DNA from: JAYRGC01 sp041908065
GTDB lineage: Bacteria; Pseudomonadota; Alphaproteobacteria; UBA9219
DNA: 27,250 nt
Direction of reading: 5' to 3'
NCBI GenBank assembly: GCA_041908065.1
Contig: JAYRGC010000049.1
Span: 1-27,250, forward strand
Of the stretch, positions 7,801 to 14,842 are shown piece by piece. The notes under the pieces were generated by a model that was not told where the DNA came from, ran no database searches, and worked only from the letters and a program-made list of their open reading frames with translations. Position 1 is the first letter of the stretch; every line of letters starts with the position of its first letter. A program made the position numbers and the translations under genes.

Positions 7801-10800
7801 CGTCCAACACGGCGGTGCAGACGGTGCAGAACGCCGGAGAAGCGTTCGTCGAACAAGCTGCGTCGTTGCTGAGCGCGTCCGGACGCGCCGAACAGAGCGT
7901 TCGCGACATGAGTTCGTCATTGGCCGCGTTCTCCGAACGCGCTGGACAGGTGCAAGAGGTCATGGCCAGCAACAGCGGCAAGCTGGTTTCCGGTCTAAGC
8001 GAAGTGATCGGACAAATGGACAACGCCAGCTCCAAATTGCGCGAGGCGGCGACGGGCGCGGGGCTGGAAGCGGATCAGACGGCGACGCGCTTCGAGGATA
8101 TGGCGCGACGCGCTTCGAGCCAGTTGGTCGTGGCTGGCGGAGATTTGTCGGGTTTGGCGGCGCGCACGGAAACCGCCCTTTCCTCTCTGGGGGAAAACGT
8201 TTCCAAGCAAATCGAAACGCTGGTGGCGATCAGCGGCCAGATCGAAACGCAGCACGGAAAAATCGCTTCGTCGGGGGAAGCTCAGCGCGCCCAGCTGGTC
8301 GAGTTGTTCGAAAAGCTGGGAACGGCTCACGGCAACGCATCGGAAGTCGCGGAGCGCACGATGGCGCAGCTCAACGACGCTCTCCAGCACATGCAGCGCA
8401 ACCTTTCCGCCATGGGCGATCGCTCGAAGACGGTCTTGGCAGACGTGCGCGATGCCGGATCCGGTTTCGCGGATCAGGCCGCCATGCTGCTGCAAAACGC
8501 CCAGCAGGCGGAGCATCAGGCCAGAACAATGCTGTCAGTCACTTCGGCGATGCGCGAGCAGGTCTGTCAGCTGCGCGAATCCCTGCACGGGGAAGGCGAG
8601 CGCACCAACGAGATACTCGGCGGCCTGATAGGCAAGCTGACGACCGGAAATTCGGAATTGCGCGAATTCGGCTCCTCGGCCGAGATAACCTTGACCAGCA
8701 TCCTCAACGGCACTTCGCACCAAACCGAAGCCCTCAGCAGCCTGATGCAGCAAATATCGGAACGCCAACGCAGCCTGACCGTTTCCTTGGACGCGCAGCG
8801 CGACGTTTTGAATGGATTGTTGAACCGCCTGACGCTGGCTCACGACGAGACTTCGGCGGTGGCCGAGCGCAGCGCGACCCGCTTGGGCGACAGTTCCCAA
8901 CAGATCGTCCGCCAGATGGAGCAGTTGGAGCAGCAAGCGCAATCGTCGATGGGCAGCGTTCGCGCCGCCGGAGTCGGCTTCGCGGAGGAAGCGGAAGCTC
9001 TTATCAAGCAGGCAAAGCAAGCCGAACAACAGGCGGGCGGCATGTTCGAGCGCGCCGCCGCATTCCATGTGCAATCCCGCCAGTTGCGCGAGGTTTTGGA
9101 CGCGGATTGTTCGAAGACCGGCGAGCTGCTGTCGGAGACCTTGGAAAAATTGCGCTTGGCCGGAGAGAATTTGCGGGATTCCGGGGCCACGGCGGAAGGC
9201 GTCCTCAACGGCGTTCGCGCCGCCGTGTCGGAACGTTCGGTTGAATTGTCGCGTTCGATGCAGCAAGTCGAGGAACGGCAGCGTTCCCTCGTCAGCGTTC
9301 TGGATGTCCAAAAAGACGCCGTGGGCGGTATTTTGGATCGCCTGTCCTTGGCCGGAGACGAAGCCGCCGCCGCAGCGGAGCGCAGCGTTTCGCGCATCTC
9401 CGACGGCGTGCAGCAGATCGGCAAGCAGGCCGAGGCGATAGAGGCCAAGGCGCAAGGGGCTATTGTTGGCATCCGCTCGGCCAGCTCCGGTTTTGTCGAC
9501 GAAGCCGGAACTTTGGGCATTCACGCCCAGCAGCTCGAGCAACAGGTTCGCGGCATGATGTCGGTCACATCTTCCATGCAAGAACAGGCGCGGCAGTTGC
9601 GCGAGTCCATGCAGGGCGATTCTTCCAGCGTTCTGGAAAGCCTCAGCGGCGTGATCGCTAGGCTTGATACCGCTTGCCATCACTTGCGCCAGCAGGGAAC
9701 CGATACGGTCAATTCGTTTGACCAGTCGGTGTCCGAATTTTCCGCGTTGGCCAAGGACAGCGGCGGCAACCTGCAGCGTCAGGTGGAAAATATAGCCACC
9801 GCTGCTGCTGCTGCTGAAGGCAAGCTGGGGGGGATGGAGGACAGGATCCGCGCCCATCTCAAGATAATGAACGATGCCGGCGACAACACCGAACGGCAGG
9901 CCAGACAGATAGCCGACGCGGCGGAATACGCCACCGGACGTTTGGCCTCATTGCGAGAGGCCATGACATCGGGCGACAGGGAGGGCAAGGAAGCCTTGCT
10001 CAACGCCGGAGAGCGCATTTCGGAAATAAGGGAGACCTTAAGCGCGGAATTGCGGAGAGTGGCCGAAATTTCGCAAGAGGCGGTGAAGAGCATCGCGGCG
10101 GCCAGCGGGGATCTGGAAGCGCAGGGCGACGCTTTGCGCGCCAACCTGTCCAGTTCGGAATCCGCCGTCGCGCACGCCGCCGAATTGATGCGCGAGGATG
10201 CTATGCAGCTCCCCTCCGTGCTGAATCGCGGCTTGGAGCAGATAGAATCCGCCGGACGCGCTCTCAAGGAACAGTCGTCCGAGATGGGGACGGCGGTTGT
10301 CGGTGTGGCGGATCGCTTCATAACCGCCACCGGAACGGTGCGCGAAACCATGATGAAGGAGCTTGGCAATCTGGGCAAAGTCACCGACGCCGCGAACAAG
10401 GCCTTGCGCTGTATCGTCGACGATATGGTGGCGCAGACCAATTCCATCCGCCAAGGAAGCTCGATGCTTTCCTCCGATCAAGCCGCCATGGCCGAAAAGG
10501 CGAGCGCGGCGGTCGATCAGTTGTCCATCGCCCACGACAAGCTGTCGAAACTGCGCGGGGAGACGGCGATTATGGCCGAGAAGCTGGCGCGGGAGTTCGG
10601 CGGCATCGAAAGCCGCGTCGGTTCCACCGCGCAGCATTTGGCGGCGATAGGCGAGGGGTTGGGCAAGCAAGTCGCCCATCTGGCGGCGGCAGCCGAGGGT
10701 GCGGAAGGCAAGATGGCCTCGGCCAGCCAGAGCTTCCGCGAGCAGCTGGAGCGCATCCGCAACGGCGTCCAGACGCAAATAGACGACATAAATCGCGGAC

Positions 10801-11528
10801 TGATGCAGATCACGGCGCAGATGGAGCGCACCAGCACTTCGCTGCGCTCGGCTTCCGCAGGAACCGTCACCGACATCGAGAAAATATCGGCTCGCTTCGA
10901 TCAAACCAGCAAAGAAGCCGCGCATCAGCTTACTGATCGCACCGCCCGCATGCGGGTGGCGACCGAGGAGGTGGGCAAGCTGCTTAACGGCTTTGGTGAC
11001 CAGATGGATGTGCTTTTGGATCGCTTGTCCACGGCTGGCGACGGAATCAAACGCCACGAAAGCGATCTTTTGGGGCAGTTGCAATCGGCCTTGGGTAATT
11101 TGGGAACTGTGGTCGAGAAGCTGGAAGTCGGTAGGAATCTCACCTCCGAAGTCGGCGACAAGGCCGTGGCCAAGATGGCCGCCGCCGCCGAGGAGGTCGA
11201 AAGGCAGTTGCGCGGATTGCAGGAAGGTGCGGATTCCGTCCAAGGAGTGGTGGGCGGCGTGGGGAGGATGTACGCCGAACATGCTGGGGAAATGAACCGC
11301 AGCGTGGCCGAAGCGCAAAGCCAAATAATCTCCATGAACGGTTCTATCGGGGAGATGCAGCAACGCGCCGACAAGATGCGGGCTTCTCTGAAATCGCAAG
11401 GTGACGAGCTGCTTGGCTCGCTGGAGCAGATACTGCGCCAGCTTTCGGCTACGGGCGACGCGATAAGCGACACCGTGACCGATGTGTTGCAGCAACAGGC
11501 CGAACGTAATCTGGAACGGATAGGCTGA
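4896..11528 (+). CDS. Giant two-TM coiled-coil membrane protein, 2210 residues
   Basis: I do not recognise a named family. Residues 1-50 are Pro/Gln-rich and disordered-looking. Two hydrophobic segments follow (about 69-89 and 101-124), forming a likely membrane hairpin. From about 130 to the end the sequence is almost entirely heptad-type helix rich in Ala, Glu, Gln, Ser and Arg, with very few prolines and five cysteines. Residues 1152-1664 contain repeats with an exact 171-residue period. There is no HAMP domain, receptor hairpin tip, ATPase or enzyme motif. A GAGG ribosome site lies 5 bases before the ATG. The gene stands alone, divergent from the amidase and isolated downstream by an inverted repeat. 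The layout recalls alphaproteobacterial polarity scaffolds such as Caulobacter TipN (two N-terminal TMs, long coil), but it is far longer and homology is not shown. A structural or spacer role is inferred. Confidence 0.93.
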   Translation: MVEPQNPASPVRTLPPLPSSATQQTGGPRPASGGPSPQPQRGTQQQQRPAATVQAANRALANFSGAPFWSGVFLSIAWVGVVLAVMMQAGSAHTFGGIPLANWAIGISAVVAPVAMIWMVAAYLQRAADVQSVAEPLRRQLMMITGESGAAEVRVRRFNQAVKEQLDLLRSAQNASRNELTSIIESVRSHRSDMDQFEKRSAAMVRENQEIIRRSMQHVEQLMEDKFTMLRILDGKLAQSGEGVARQVDTVREQIGLLLQEVDSNSQIIANTLEKAMRDGRKLSDTAHAQETSLVGAAESAAGVLHDLSGRIDVNIARFLERASVAREEAERMASALDIQVRSLEEFGGVMPARIGEAEAVLRGVADRLYASEQMAREQAISLGEKLSAHVEDLQRILNSFGSSVMDADSGLQRRSGELGNVVDRASSTANDMVSRMERSIADMDERANVSLSRFSEASDMARVAADAVAASMTEAAQGYETVIKRMDGAANESGTKLREMSGAISAQLSQFEALREASGVAGADVQQKAADAMRDIREMLEGLAEAREATMAVGDVLSGSLKAAVEQNEAIVSRINDAAQMTVRAISIAAESLCRQESEITERSIASESLLRSAMDSVQERMKSTEAVMRERGAEITSIMGEVQDRLGEADARMKSFAADASEPVRRMIAEIEESSAEGVASMGRYGDEVEQQLSRLRQFNASVGEMGGDAAEKASETLSAMEQINGRFLAARAAQEDAARATMEQFAAIADKLHREVGLINDRAAEAVASLQIASSDVVTQAQQLGDEARETVGGLRLAASAITDESSQIRSVLQTQADGISSDIATAERQFAALGDSLRQKTEAAYAALDHVAARYNEVTRAAAEEFESKAKNLDQTASIAWGKMDALGASMAQQIGMIGSGTGQMDEQVSQLVAVSGKALQQLSALSEKMSLTQTATDSNAQMAIARLEDVNAAMLRQSAALSEASNTAVQTVQNAGEAFVEQAASLLSASGRAEQSVRDMSSSLAAFSERAGQVQEVMASNSGKLVSGLSEVIGQMDNASSKLREAATGAGLEADQTATRFEDMARRASSQLVVAGGDLSGLAARTETALSSLGENVSKQIETLVAISGQIETQHGKIASSGEAQRAQLVELFEKLGTAHGNASEVAERTMAQLNDALQHMQRNLSAMGDRSKTVLADVRDAGSGFADQAAMLLQNAQQAEHQARTMLSVTSAMREQVCQLRESLHGEGERTNEILGGLIGKLTTGNSELREFGSSAEITLTSILNGTSHQTEALSSLMQQISERQRSLTVSLDAQRDVLNGLLNRLTLAHDETSAVAERSATRLGDSSQQIVRQMEQLEQQAQSSMGSVRAAGVGFAEEAEALIKQAKQAEQQAGGMFERAAAFHVQSRQLREVLDADCSKTGELLSETLEKLRLAGENLRDSGATAEGVLNGVRAAVSERSVELSRSMQQVEERQRSLVSVLDVQKDAVGGILDRLSLAGDEAAAAAERSVSRISDGVQQIGKQAEAIEAKAQGAIVGIRSASSGFVDEAGTLGIHAQQLEQQVRGMMSVTSSMQEQARQLRESMQGDSSSVLESLSGVIARLDTACHHLRQQGTDTVNSFDQSVSEFSALAKDSGGNLQRQVENIATAAAAAEGKLGGMEDRIRAHLKIMNDAGDNTERQARQIADAAEYATGRLASLREAMTSGDREGKEALLNAGERISEIRETLSAELRRVAEISQEAVKSIAAASGDLEAQGDALRANLSSSESAVAHAAELMREDAMQLPSVLNRGLEQIESAGRALKEQSSEMGTAVVGVADRFITATGTVRETMMKELGNLGKVTDAANKALRCIVDDMVAQTNSIRQGSSMLSSDQAAMAEKASAAVDQLSIAHDKLSKLRGETAIMAEKLAREFGGIESRVGSTAQHLAAIGEGLGKQVAHLAAAAEGAEGKMASASQSFREQLERIRNGVQTQIDDINRGLMQITAQMERTSTSLRSASAGTVTDIEKISARFDQTSKEAAHQLTDRTARMRVATEEVGKLLNGFGDQMDVLLDRLSTAGDGIKRHESDLLGQLQSALGNLGTVVEKLEVGRNLTSEVGDKAVAKMAAAAEEVERQLRGLQEGADSVQGVVGGVGRMYAEHAGEMNRSVAEAQSQIISMNGSIGEMQQRADKMRASLKSQGDELLGSLEQILRQLSATGDAISDTVTDVLQQQAERNLERIG
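8349..9887 (+). repeat. Three in-frame 171-codon repeats within the giant gene
   Basis: Units start at 8349 (residue 1152, AERTMAQL), 8862 (residue 1323, AERSATRL) and 9375 (residue 1494, AERSVSRI), exactly 513 bases apart. A fourth in-phase TER occurs at 9888 (residue 1665). Shared landmarks per unit are D/GSGF-D/EEA near position 39, a QQAEHQAR-like block, QLRES/QLREV, and ERQRSL (units 1 and 2). Unit 3 keeps only its first half. A related half-unit lies upstream at residue 979 (NAGEAFVEQAASLL), displaced by an extra 36 residues. The units are diverged at DNA level, so this is an old internal duplication kept in register. Confidence 0.8.
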
Positions 11529-11572
11529 CGCATTTTACGTTTTGTTTGATGCGCTAGACCGGCAACTTGCGA

Positions 11573-11699
11573 CGGTGGTGTTCCTCCCCCTTCTTAGGGG
11601 GAGGTTAGGTGGGGGTTGGTGATGCAAACATTATGCTTGGGCGAGTGCTCAACCACCCCCCACCTAACCTCCCCCTAAGAAGGGGGAGGAATACCACCG
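11573..11699. repeat. Long near-perfect inverted repeat, about 48-bp arms
   Basis: The left arm (11573-11620) and right arm (11651-11699) are reverse complements with only a few mismatches, separated by a 30-base spacer. Each arm itself contains the palindrome CCTCCCCC-TTCTTA-GGGGGAGG, so each can fold alone or with its partner. It starts 44 bases after the giant gene's stop. A transcript through it would form a very stable stem, but no T-run follows, so it is not a classic intrinsic terminator. It resembles interspersed CCTCCCCC/GGGGGAGG palindromes familiar from alphaproteobacterial intergenic regions. Confidence 0.85.
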
Positions 11700-11743
11700 C
11701 ATCGGCGGGTAGAATGTCGCTTCAACCCGGATGAAAACCGATT

Positions 11744-11767
11744 ACTCACCCGTTTTGGGCGAGAGCC
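11744..11767. repeat. Solitary terminus of the compound palindromic repeat
   Basis: Bases ACTCACCCGTTTTGGGCGAG followed by AGCC match the right end of the copy at 17497-17731 (ACCCACCTGTTTTGGGTGAG followed by AGCC). No inner arms accompany it here, so it looks like a remnant or solo end, 34 bases before the hydrolase start. Confidence 0.5.
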
Positions 11768-11801
11768 AAAAAAATTATCAGTCTACGCAAGGCGATGACG
11801 G

Positions 11802-12668
11802 ATGGCGGCGTTGTTCGACAAGCTCTATAAGAAAATCGGCGGTCGCCGATTGCTCTTTGTCTTGTTCGCTAAAGCCAAAAATTGGATAGTCGGAGCGGTT
11901 TTGATTTACGCGCTGTTTACGGGGGCGTTGTGGCTGGGGCAACGGCACATGATTTATTTTCCTTCGGAACAACTGTTCGTTCCTTCAGAATGGGGCATCG
12001 GCAAAGCGTCTCCGCTGGTTTCGGTGACCAATGACAGGCTGCGCCTGAACAGCTGGCTAATCTTTCCCGAGAAGTCCCGTAAAAAGACGGTTCTGGTGTT
12101 TTTCCAAGGCAACGCCGGACATGCAGGCCATCGCATCGGCAAGATAAAGCGGTGGACTGATGAGGGGTACGGCGTCGTTTTGGCCGGATACAGAGGTTAC
12201 GGCAACGTCGGCAGCCCGTCGGAGGAAGGACTTTATGCCGACGCCAGATCCATAATCGACGTTTTGATGGCCAAGGGAATCCCCGCCAATTCGATGGTGT
12301 TGTACGGCGAATCCTTGGGCACCGGCGTGGCGACCCAGATGGCCTTGGAGTTCGACGTCGCCGGAGTCATACTCGAAAGCCCTTATTCCTCGATGGTCGA
12401 CGTCGCCGCGCACCATTACCCATGGTTGCCGGTGCGTTGGTTGTTAAAAGATAGGTACGATTCCATTTCCAAGCTGCCGCACGTTCGCAAACCGTTGTTG
12501 ATAATGCACGGCGATCGCGACATTGTCGTTCCGTTGAAACAAGGTATGGCGATGTTCGGCGCGGCCAACGACCCGAAAAGATTCAGGCAATTCCCCGCCG
12601 CCGGACATAACGACCTTTACGATTTCGGGGCTGGATCCGAGGTGGCCGAGTTTTTGGAGTGGTTTTAA
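11802..12668 (+). CDS. Membrane-anchored alpha/beta hydrolase, BEM46/YfhR-like
   Basis: The 288-residue protein has one N-terminal membrane segment (about 27-46) and then a serine hydrolase fold. The nucleophile elbow is GESLG (169-173, Ser171), the oxyanion turn is FFQGNAGH (100-107), the likely acid is Asp240 in HGDRDIVVP, and the likely base is His269 in AAGHND. The motif GYRGYGNVGSPSEEG (129-143) is characteristic of the BEM46/ABHD13-like group, whose bacterial substrates are mostly unknown. The catalytic domain probably faces one side of the inner membrane; the side cannot be told from sequence. Repeat elements on both sides make it a likely single-gene transcript. An AAGG ribosome site lies about 10 bases before the ATG. 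Confidence 0.88.
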   Translation: MAALFDKLYKKIGGRRLLFVLFAKAKNWIVGAVLIYALFTGALWLGQRHMIYFPSEQLFVPSEWGIGKASPLVSVTNDRLRLNSWLIFPEKSRKKTVLVFFQGNAGHAGHRIGKIKRWTDEGYGVVLAGYRGYGNVGSPSEEGLYADARSIIDVLMAKGIPANSMVLYGESLGTGVATQMALEFDVAGVILESPYSSMVDVAAHHYPWLPVRWLLKDRYDSISKLPHVRKPLLIMHGDRDIVVPLKQGMAMFGAANDPKRFRQFPAAGHNDLYDFGAGSEVAEFLEWF

Positions 12669-12688
12669 GATCGCGGATCCTGAAAGCG

Positions 12689-12945
12689 GCTTTTACGCAA
12701 AACTGGTGGGTAATTTTATAGCCAAACGCAACAGCAAGCACCGTCATTGCGAGCCGCCACCCTTTGGTTCGGACAGCGTTAACGCTGTCGGGCGGCGAAG
12801 CAATCCAGACCTTATGGAGCAACGGCACTGGATTGCTTCGCCGCCAAGGGGCGGCTCGCAATGACGGCCTTTGGTCGTAGATTTAACAACGACGGTGCTT
12901 GTTGCTGCGTTTGGCTACAAAATTCCCCGCCCGTTTTTGGAAAGC
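12689..12945. repeat. Compound palindromic repeat, copy A (257 bp)
   Basis: Outer imperfect arms (about 12689-12742 and 12892-12945) share GGTAATTTTATAGCCAAACG-like sequence followed by CAAGCACCGTC. Inside are perfect 18-bp arms CCGTCATTGCGAGCCGCC (12741-12758) and their complement (12850-12867). A second perfect 18-bp pair is GGCGGCGAAGCAATCCAG (12791-12808 with 12828-12845). A perfect palindrome GACAGCGTTAACGCTGTC sits at 12772-12789 on the left side only. The element fills nearly the whole gap between the hydrolase and hemB, ending 3 bases from the hemB stop. No transposase or long reading frame is present; it looks like a non-autonomous interspersed palindrome (REP- or MITE-like). Confidence 0.85.
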
Positions 12946-12948
12946 ACC

Positions 12949-13926
12949 CTAAAACCCTTCCCGCGCCAGATCGCGGGCGAAGTATGAGAGGATCAGGTCG
13001 GCTCCGGCGCGTTTGATGGAACCGAGGGTTTCCCGCACCACCCGCTTTTCGTCGATGGCTCCGGCGGCGGCGGCGAACTTTATCATCGCGTATTCGCCGC
13101 TGACCTGATAGACGGCGATCGGCAGCAACGTGCGTTCCCGCAACTTGGCCACGATGTCCAGATAGGGCAGCCCCGGCTTGACCATCAGCATGTCAGCTCC
13201 TTCGGCCTCGTCCAGCATGGATTCCCGCAACGCCTCGCGCCCGTTCATGGGATCCATCTGATAAGCCTTGCGGTCGCCCTTTAATTGGCATCCGGCGGCG
13301 GCGCGGAAGGGACCATAGCAAGCCGAGGCGAATTTCGAGGAATAAGCCAGAATGGGAGTGTTGGAATGCCCGCCGTCGTCCAGCCCTTCGCGGATGGCGC
13401 GAACCTGTCCGTCCATCATGGCCGATGGCGCGATAACGTCGGCACCGGCGGCGGCGGCAGCCACGGCTTGCCGCGCCAGATTGGCCAGAGTGAGATCGTT
13501 GTGGACGTGGCCGTCTTCGACCACTCCGCAATGGCCGTGGTCGGTGTATTCGCAAAAACAAACGTCGGCCATCACCACCATTTCCGGAGCCGCGTCCTTG
13601 GCGCGCTTGACCATGCGCGACAACAGGCCGTCCTTTTTCCAGCTATCGCTGCCGCTGGCGTCCTTATGGTGCGACACGCCGAACATCATCACGGATTTTA
13701 TCCCGTCGGAGTGCATGGATTTTATCGCTTTGGCCAGCGATTTTTCCGGAATGCGCTCGATCCCGGGCATAGATCCCACCGGCTGCGGCGCGTCTATCTC
13801 CTCCTCGACGAAGATGGGATAGATCAGGTCGTTCATCGTCACGGCGGTTTCCCGCACCAAGGCTCGCAGGGATTCCGTGGTGCGCAAACGGCGCGGCCTG
13901 ACTACTGGAAAGGAGGCGAAAGCCAT
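12949..13926 (-). CDS. hemB: Delta-aminolevulinic acid dehydratase (porphobilinogen synthase)
   Basis: HemB condenses two 5-aminolevulinate molecules to porphobilinogen in tetrapyrrole synthesis. The 325 residues have the usual length. The two active-site lysines are K198 (AYSSKFASA) and K250 (MLMVKPGLPYLD). A zinc-type cysteine cluster DVCFCEYTDHGHC (121-133) is complete, with Cys123, Cys125 and Cys133, so a zinc-dependent catalytic site is likely rather than the purely magnesium-dependent type. RPRRLRTTESLRALVRET (10-27) is the standard N-terminal arm. It is on the same strand as nadABC, 73 bases after nadC, and may have its own promoter in that gap. Downstream lies repeat copy A. Confidence 0.97.
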   Translation of the reverse strand: MAFASFPVVRPRRLRTTESLRALVRETAVTMNDLIYPIFVEEEIDAPQPVGSMPGIERIPEKSLAKAIKSMHSDGIKSVMMFGVSHHKDASGSDSWKKDGLLSRMVKRAKDAAPEMVVMADVCFCEYTDHGHCGVVEDGHVHNDLTLANLARQAVAAAAAGADVIAPSAMMDGQVRAIREGLDDGGHSNTPILAYSSKFASACYGPFRAAAGCQLKGDRKAYQMDPMNGREALRESMLDEAEGADMLMVKPGLPYLDIVAKLRERTLLPIAVYQVSGEYAMIKFAAAAGAIDEKRVVRETLGSIKRAGADLILSYFARDLAREGF

Positions 13927-13963
13927 TGCTGGATACTCCGTGAACGTTATTGTTTGACGCGCC

Positions 13964-13992
13964 TTTATATCAGCGAATGCGAATAGATTCCA
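13964..13992 (-). promoter_or_regulatory. Weak candidate promoter for hemB
   Basis: On the minus strand, TGGAAT (13987-13992) and TATAAA (13964-13969) are separated by 17 bases, about 38 bases before the hemB start. The -10 box is good but the -35 matches consensus at only three positions, so readthrough from nadC remains possible. Confidence 0.3.
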
Positions 13993-13999
13993 CGCGATT

Positions 14000-14842
14000 T
14001 CAATCCGCCGCGTCCAGCCCGATGTCCAACGCCGCTGCGCTGTGGGTTATCCATCCGGCTGAAATTATGTCCACTCCGGCGGCGGCGATGGCGGCGACGT
14101 TGCTCGCCGTCACTCCTCCCGAAGCCTCGGTTACGCAGCGTCCCGCCGTCATTTTGACTGCGTCCCTAAGCGCGTTCGCGTCCATGTTGTCCAGCAACAC
14201 GGCGTCGGGAGGGGTTTCCAAAGCCTCCTCTAATTGAGCCAGAGTATCCACCTCTATTTCTATCTTCACCATGTGTCCGGCGTGGGAGCGGGCGGCCTTC
14301 AGGGCTTGGCGCACTCCTCCGGCCACGGCGATGTGGTTGTCCTTGATAAGGATGCCGTCATCCAGACCGAAACGATGGTTGTATCCGCCGCCCATTCGCA
14401 CCGCGTATTTCTCCAGTGACCGCAATGTGGGAGTGGTCTTGCGCGTGCAACATATCCTAGCCGCATGGGGTTTGACGGCCTCCACCAGACCTCTGGTAGC
14501 CGTGGCGATGCCGCCGAGATGTCCGAGAAAGTTAAGCGCGACGCGCTCCGCCGCCAGAATCCCCCGCGCCTTGCCGTCGATAACGGCGAGGACGGCTCCG
14601 GCCTTGACGCCGCTTCCATCGGTTACGGCGGGAGAAAAGGCGACCGTTCCGTCCATCATCCGGAAGGCCGTTTCCGCCACACCCAGTCCCGCCACCACTC
14701 CGTCCTTTCGCGCCACCAAAGCCGATTTCCACCGCGCGTCGGCGGGGATTATCGCCTCGGAGGTTATGTCTCCGGCGCGTCCCAGATCTTCCAGCAACGC
14801 CGCGCGGACTATGGACTCCAGCATTATTTCCGGCTGTGTCAT
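14000..14842 (-). CDS. nadC: Nicotinate-nucleotide pyrophosphorylase (quinolinate phosphoribosyltransferase)
   Basis: NadC converts quinolinate and PRPP to nicotinate mononucleotide, CO2 and pyrophosphate. The 280-residue length is typical. Visible family motifs are ALLEDLGRAGDITSEAII (15-32), AERVALNFLGHLGGIAT (98-114), the phosphate/quinolinate-binding CTRKTTP (132-138), GGGYNHRFGLDDGILIKDNH (151-170), and VEIEVDTL and VLLDNMD later on. The ATG overlaps the nadB stop as ATGA, which implies translational coupling in the order nadA-nadB-nadC. The enzyme completes the pathway opened by its two upstream partners. Confidence 0.97.
   Translation of the reverse strand: MTQPEIMLESIVRAALLEDLGRAGDITSEAIIPADARWKSALVARKDGVVAGLGVAETAFRMMDGTVAFSPAVTDGSGVKAGAVLAVIDGKARGILAAERVALNFLGHLGGIATATRGLVEAVKPHAARICCTRKTTPTLRSLEKYAVRMGGGYNHRFGLDDGILIKDNHIAVAGGVRQALKAARSHAGHMVKIEIEVDTLAQLEEALETPPDAVLLDNMDANALRDAVKMTAGRCVTEASGGVTASNVAAIAAAGVDIISAGWITHSAAALDIGLDAAD

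Noticed and set aside
10038..11495. Long antisense frame (485 codons) opposite the giant gene, with a similar 440-codon frame at 8535-9857
   Set aside because: His/Arg/Leu-rich composition, no recognisable motifs and no ribosome site. Both mirror the codon bias and heptad repetition of the plus-strand gene.
4896..11528. Giant protein as a methyl-accepting chemotaxis protein
   Set aside because: Its heptads and Ala/Glu/Ser content resemble receptors, but there is no HAMP, no QTxLLALNAxIEAARAG hairpin tip and no periplasmic sensor of normal size.
12583..12861. Small frames across the repeat copies (12583-12861 and 17484-17795, minus strand)
   Set aside because: They translate the palindromic repeat itself (shared RRSNPVPLLH-type sequence) and have no ribosome site.
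12741..12867. CRISPR-like repeats
   Set aside because: The short repeats are inverted rather than direct, with no regular spacers and no cas genes.
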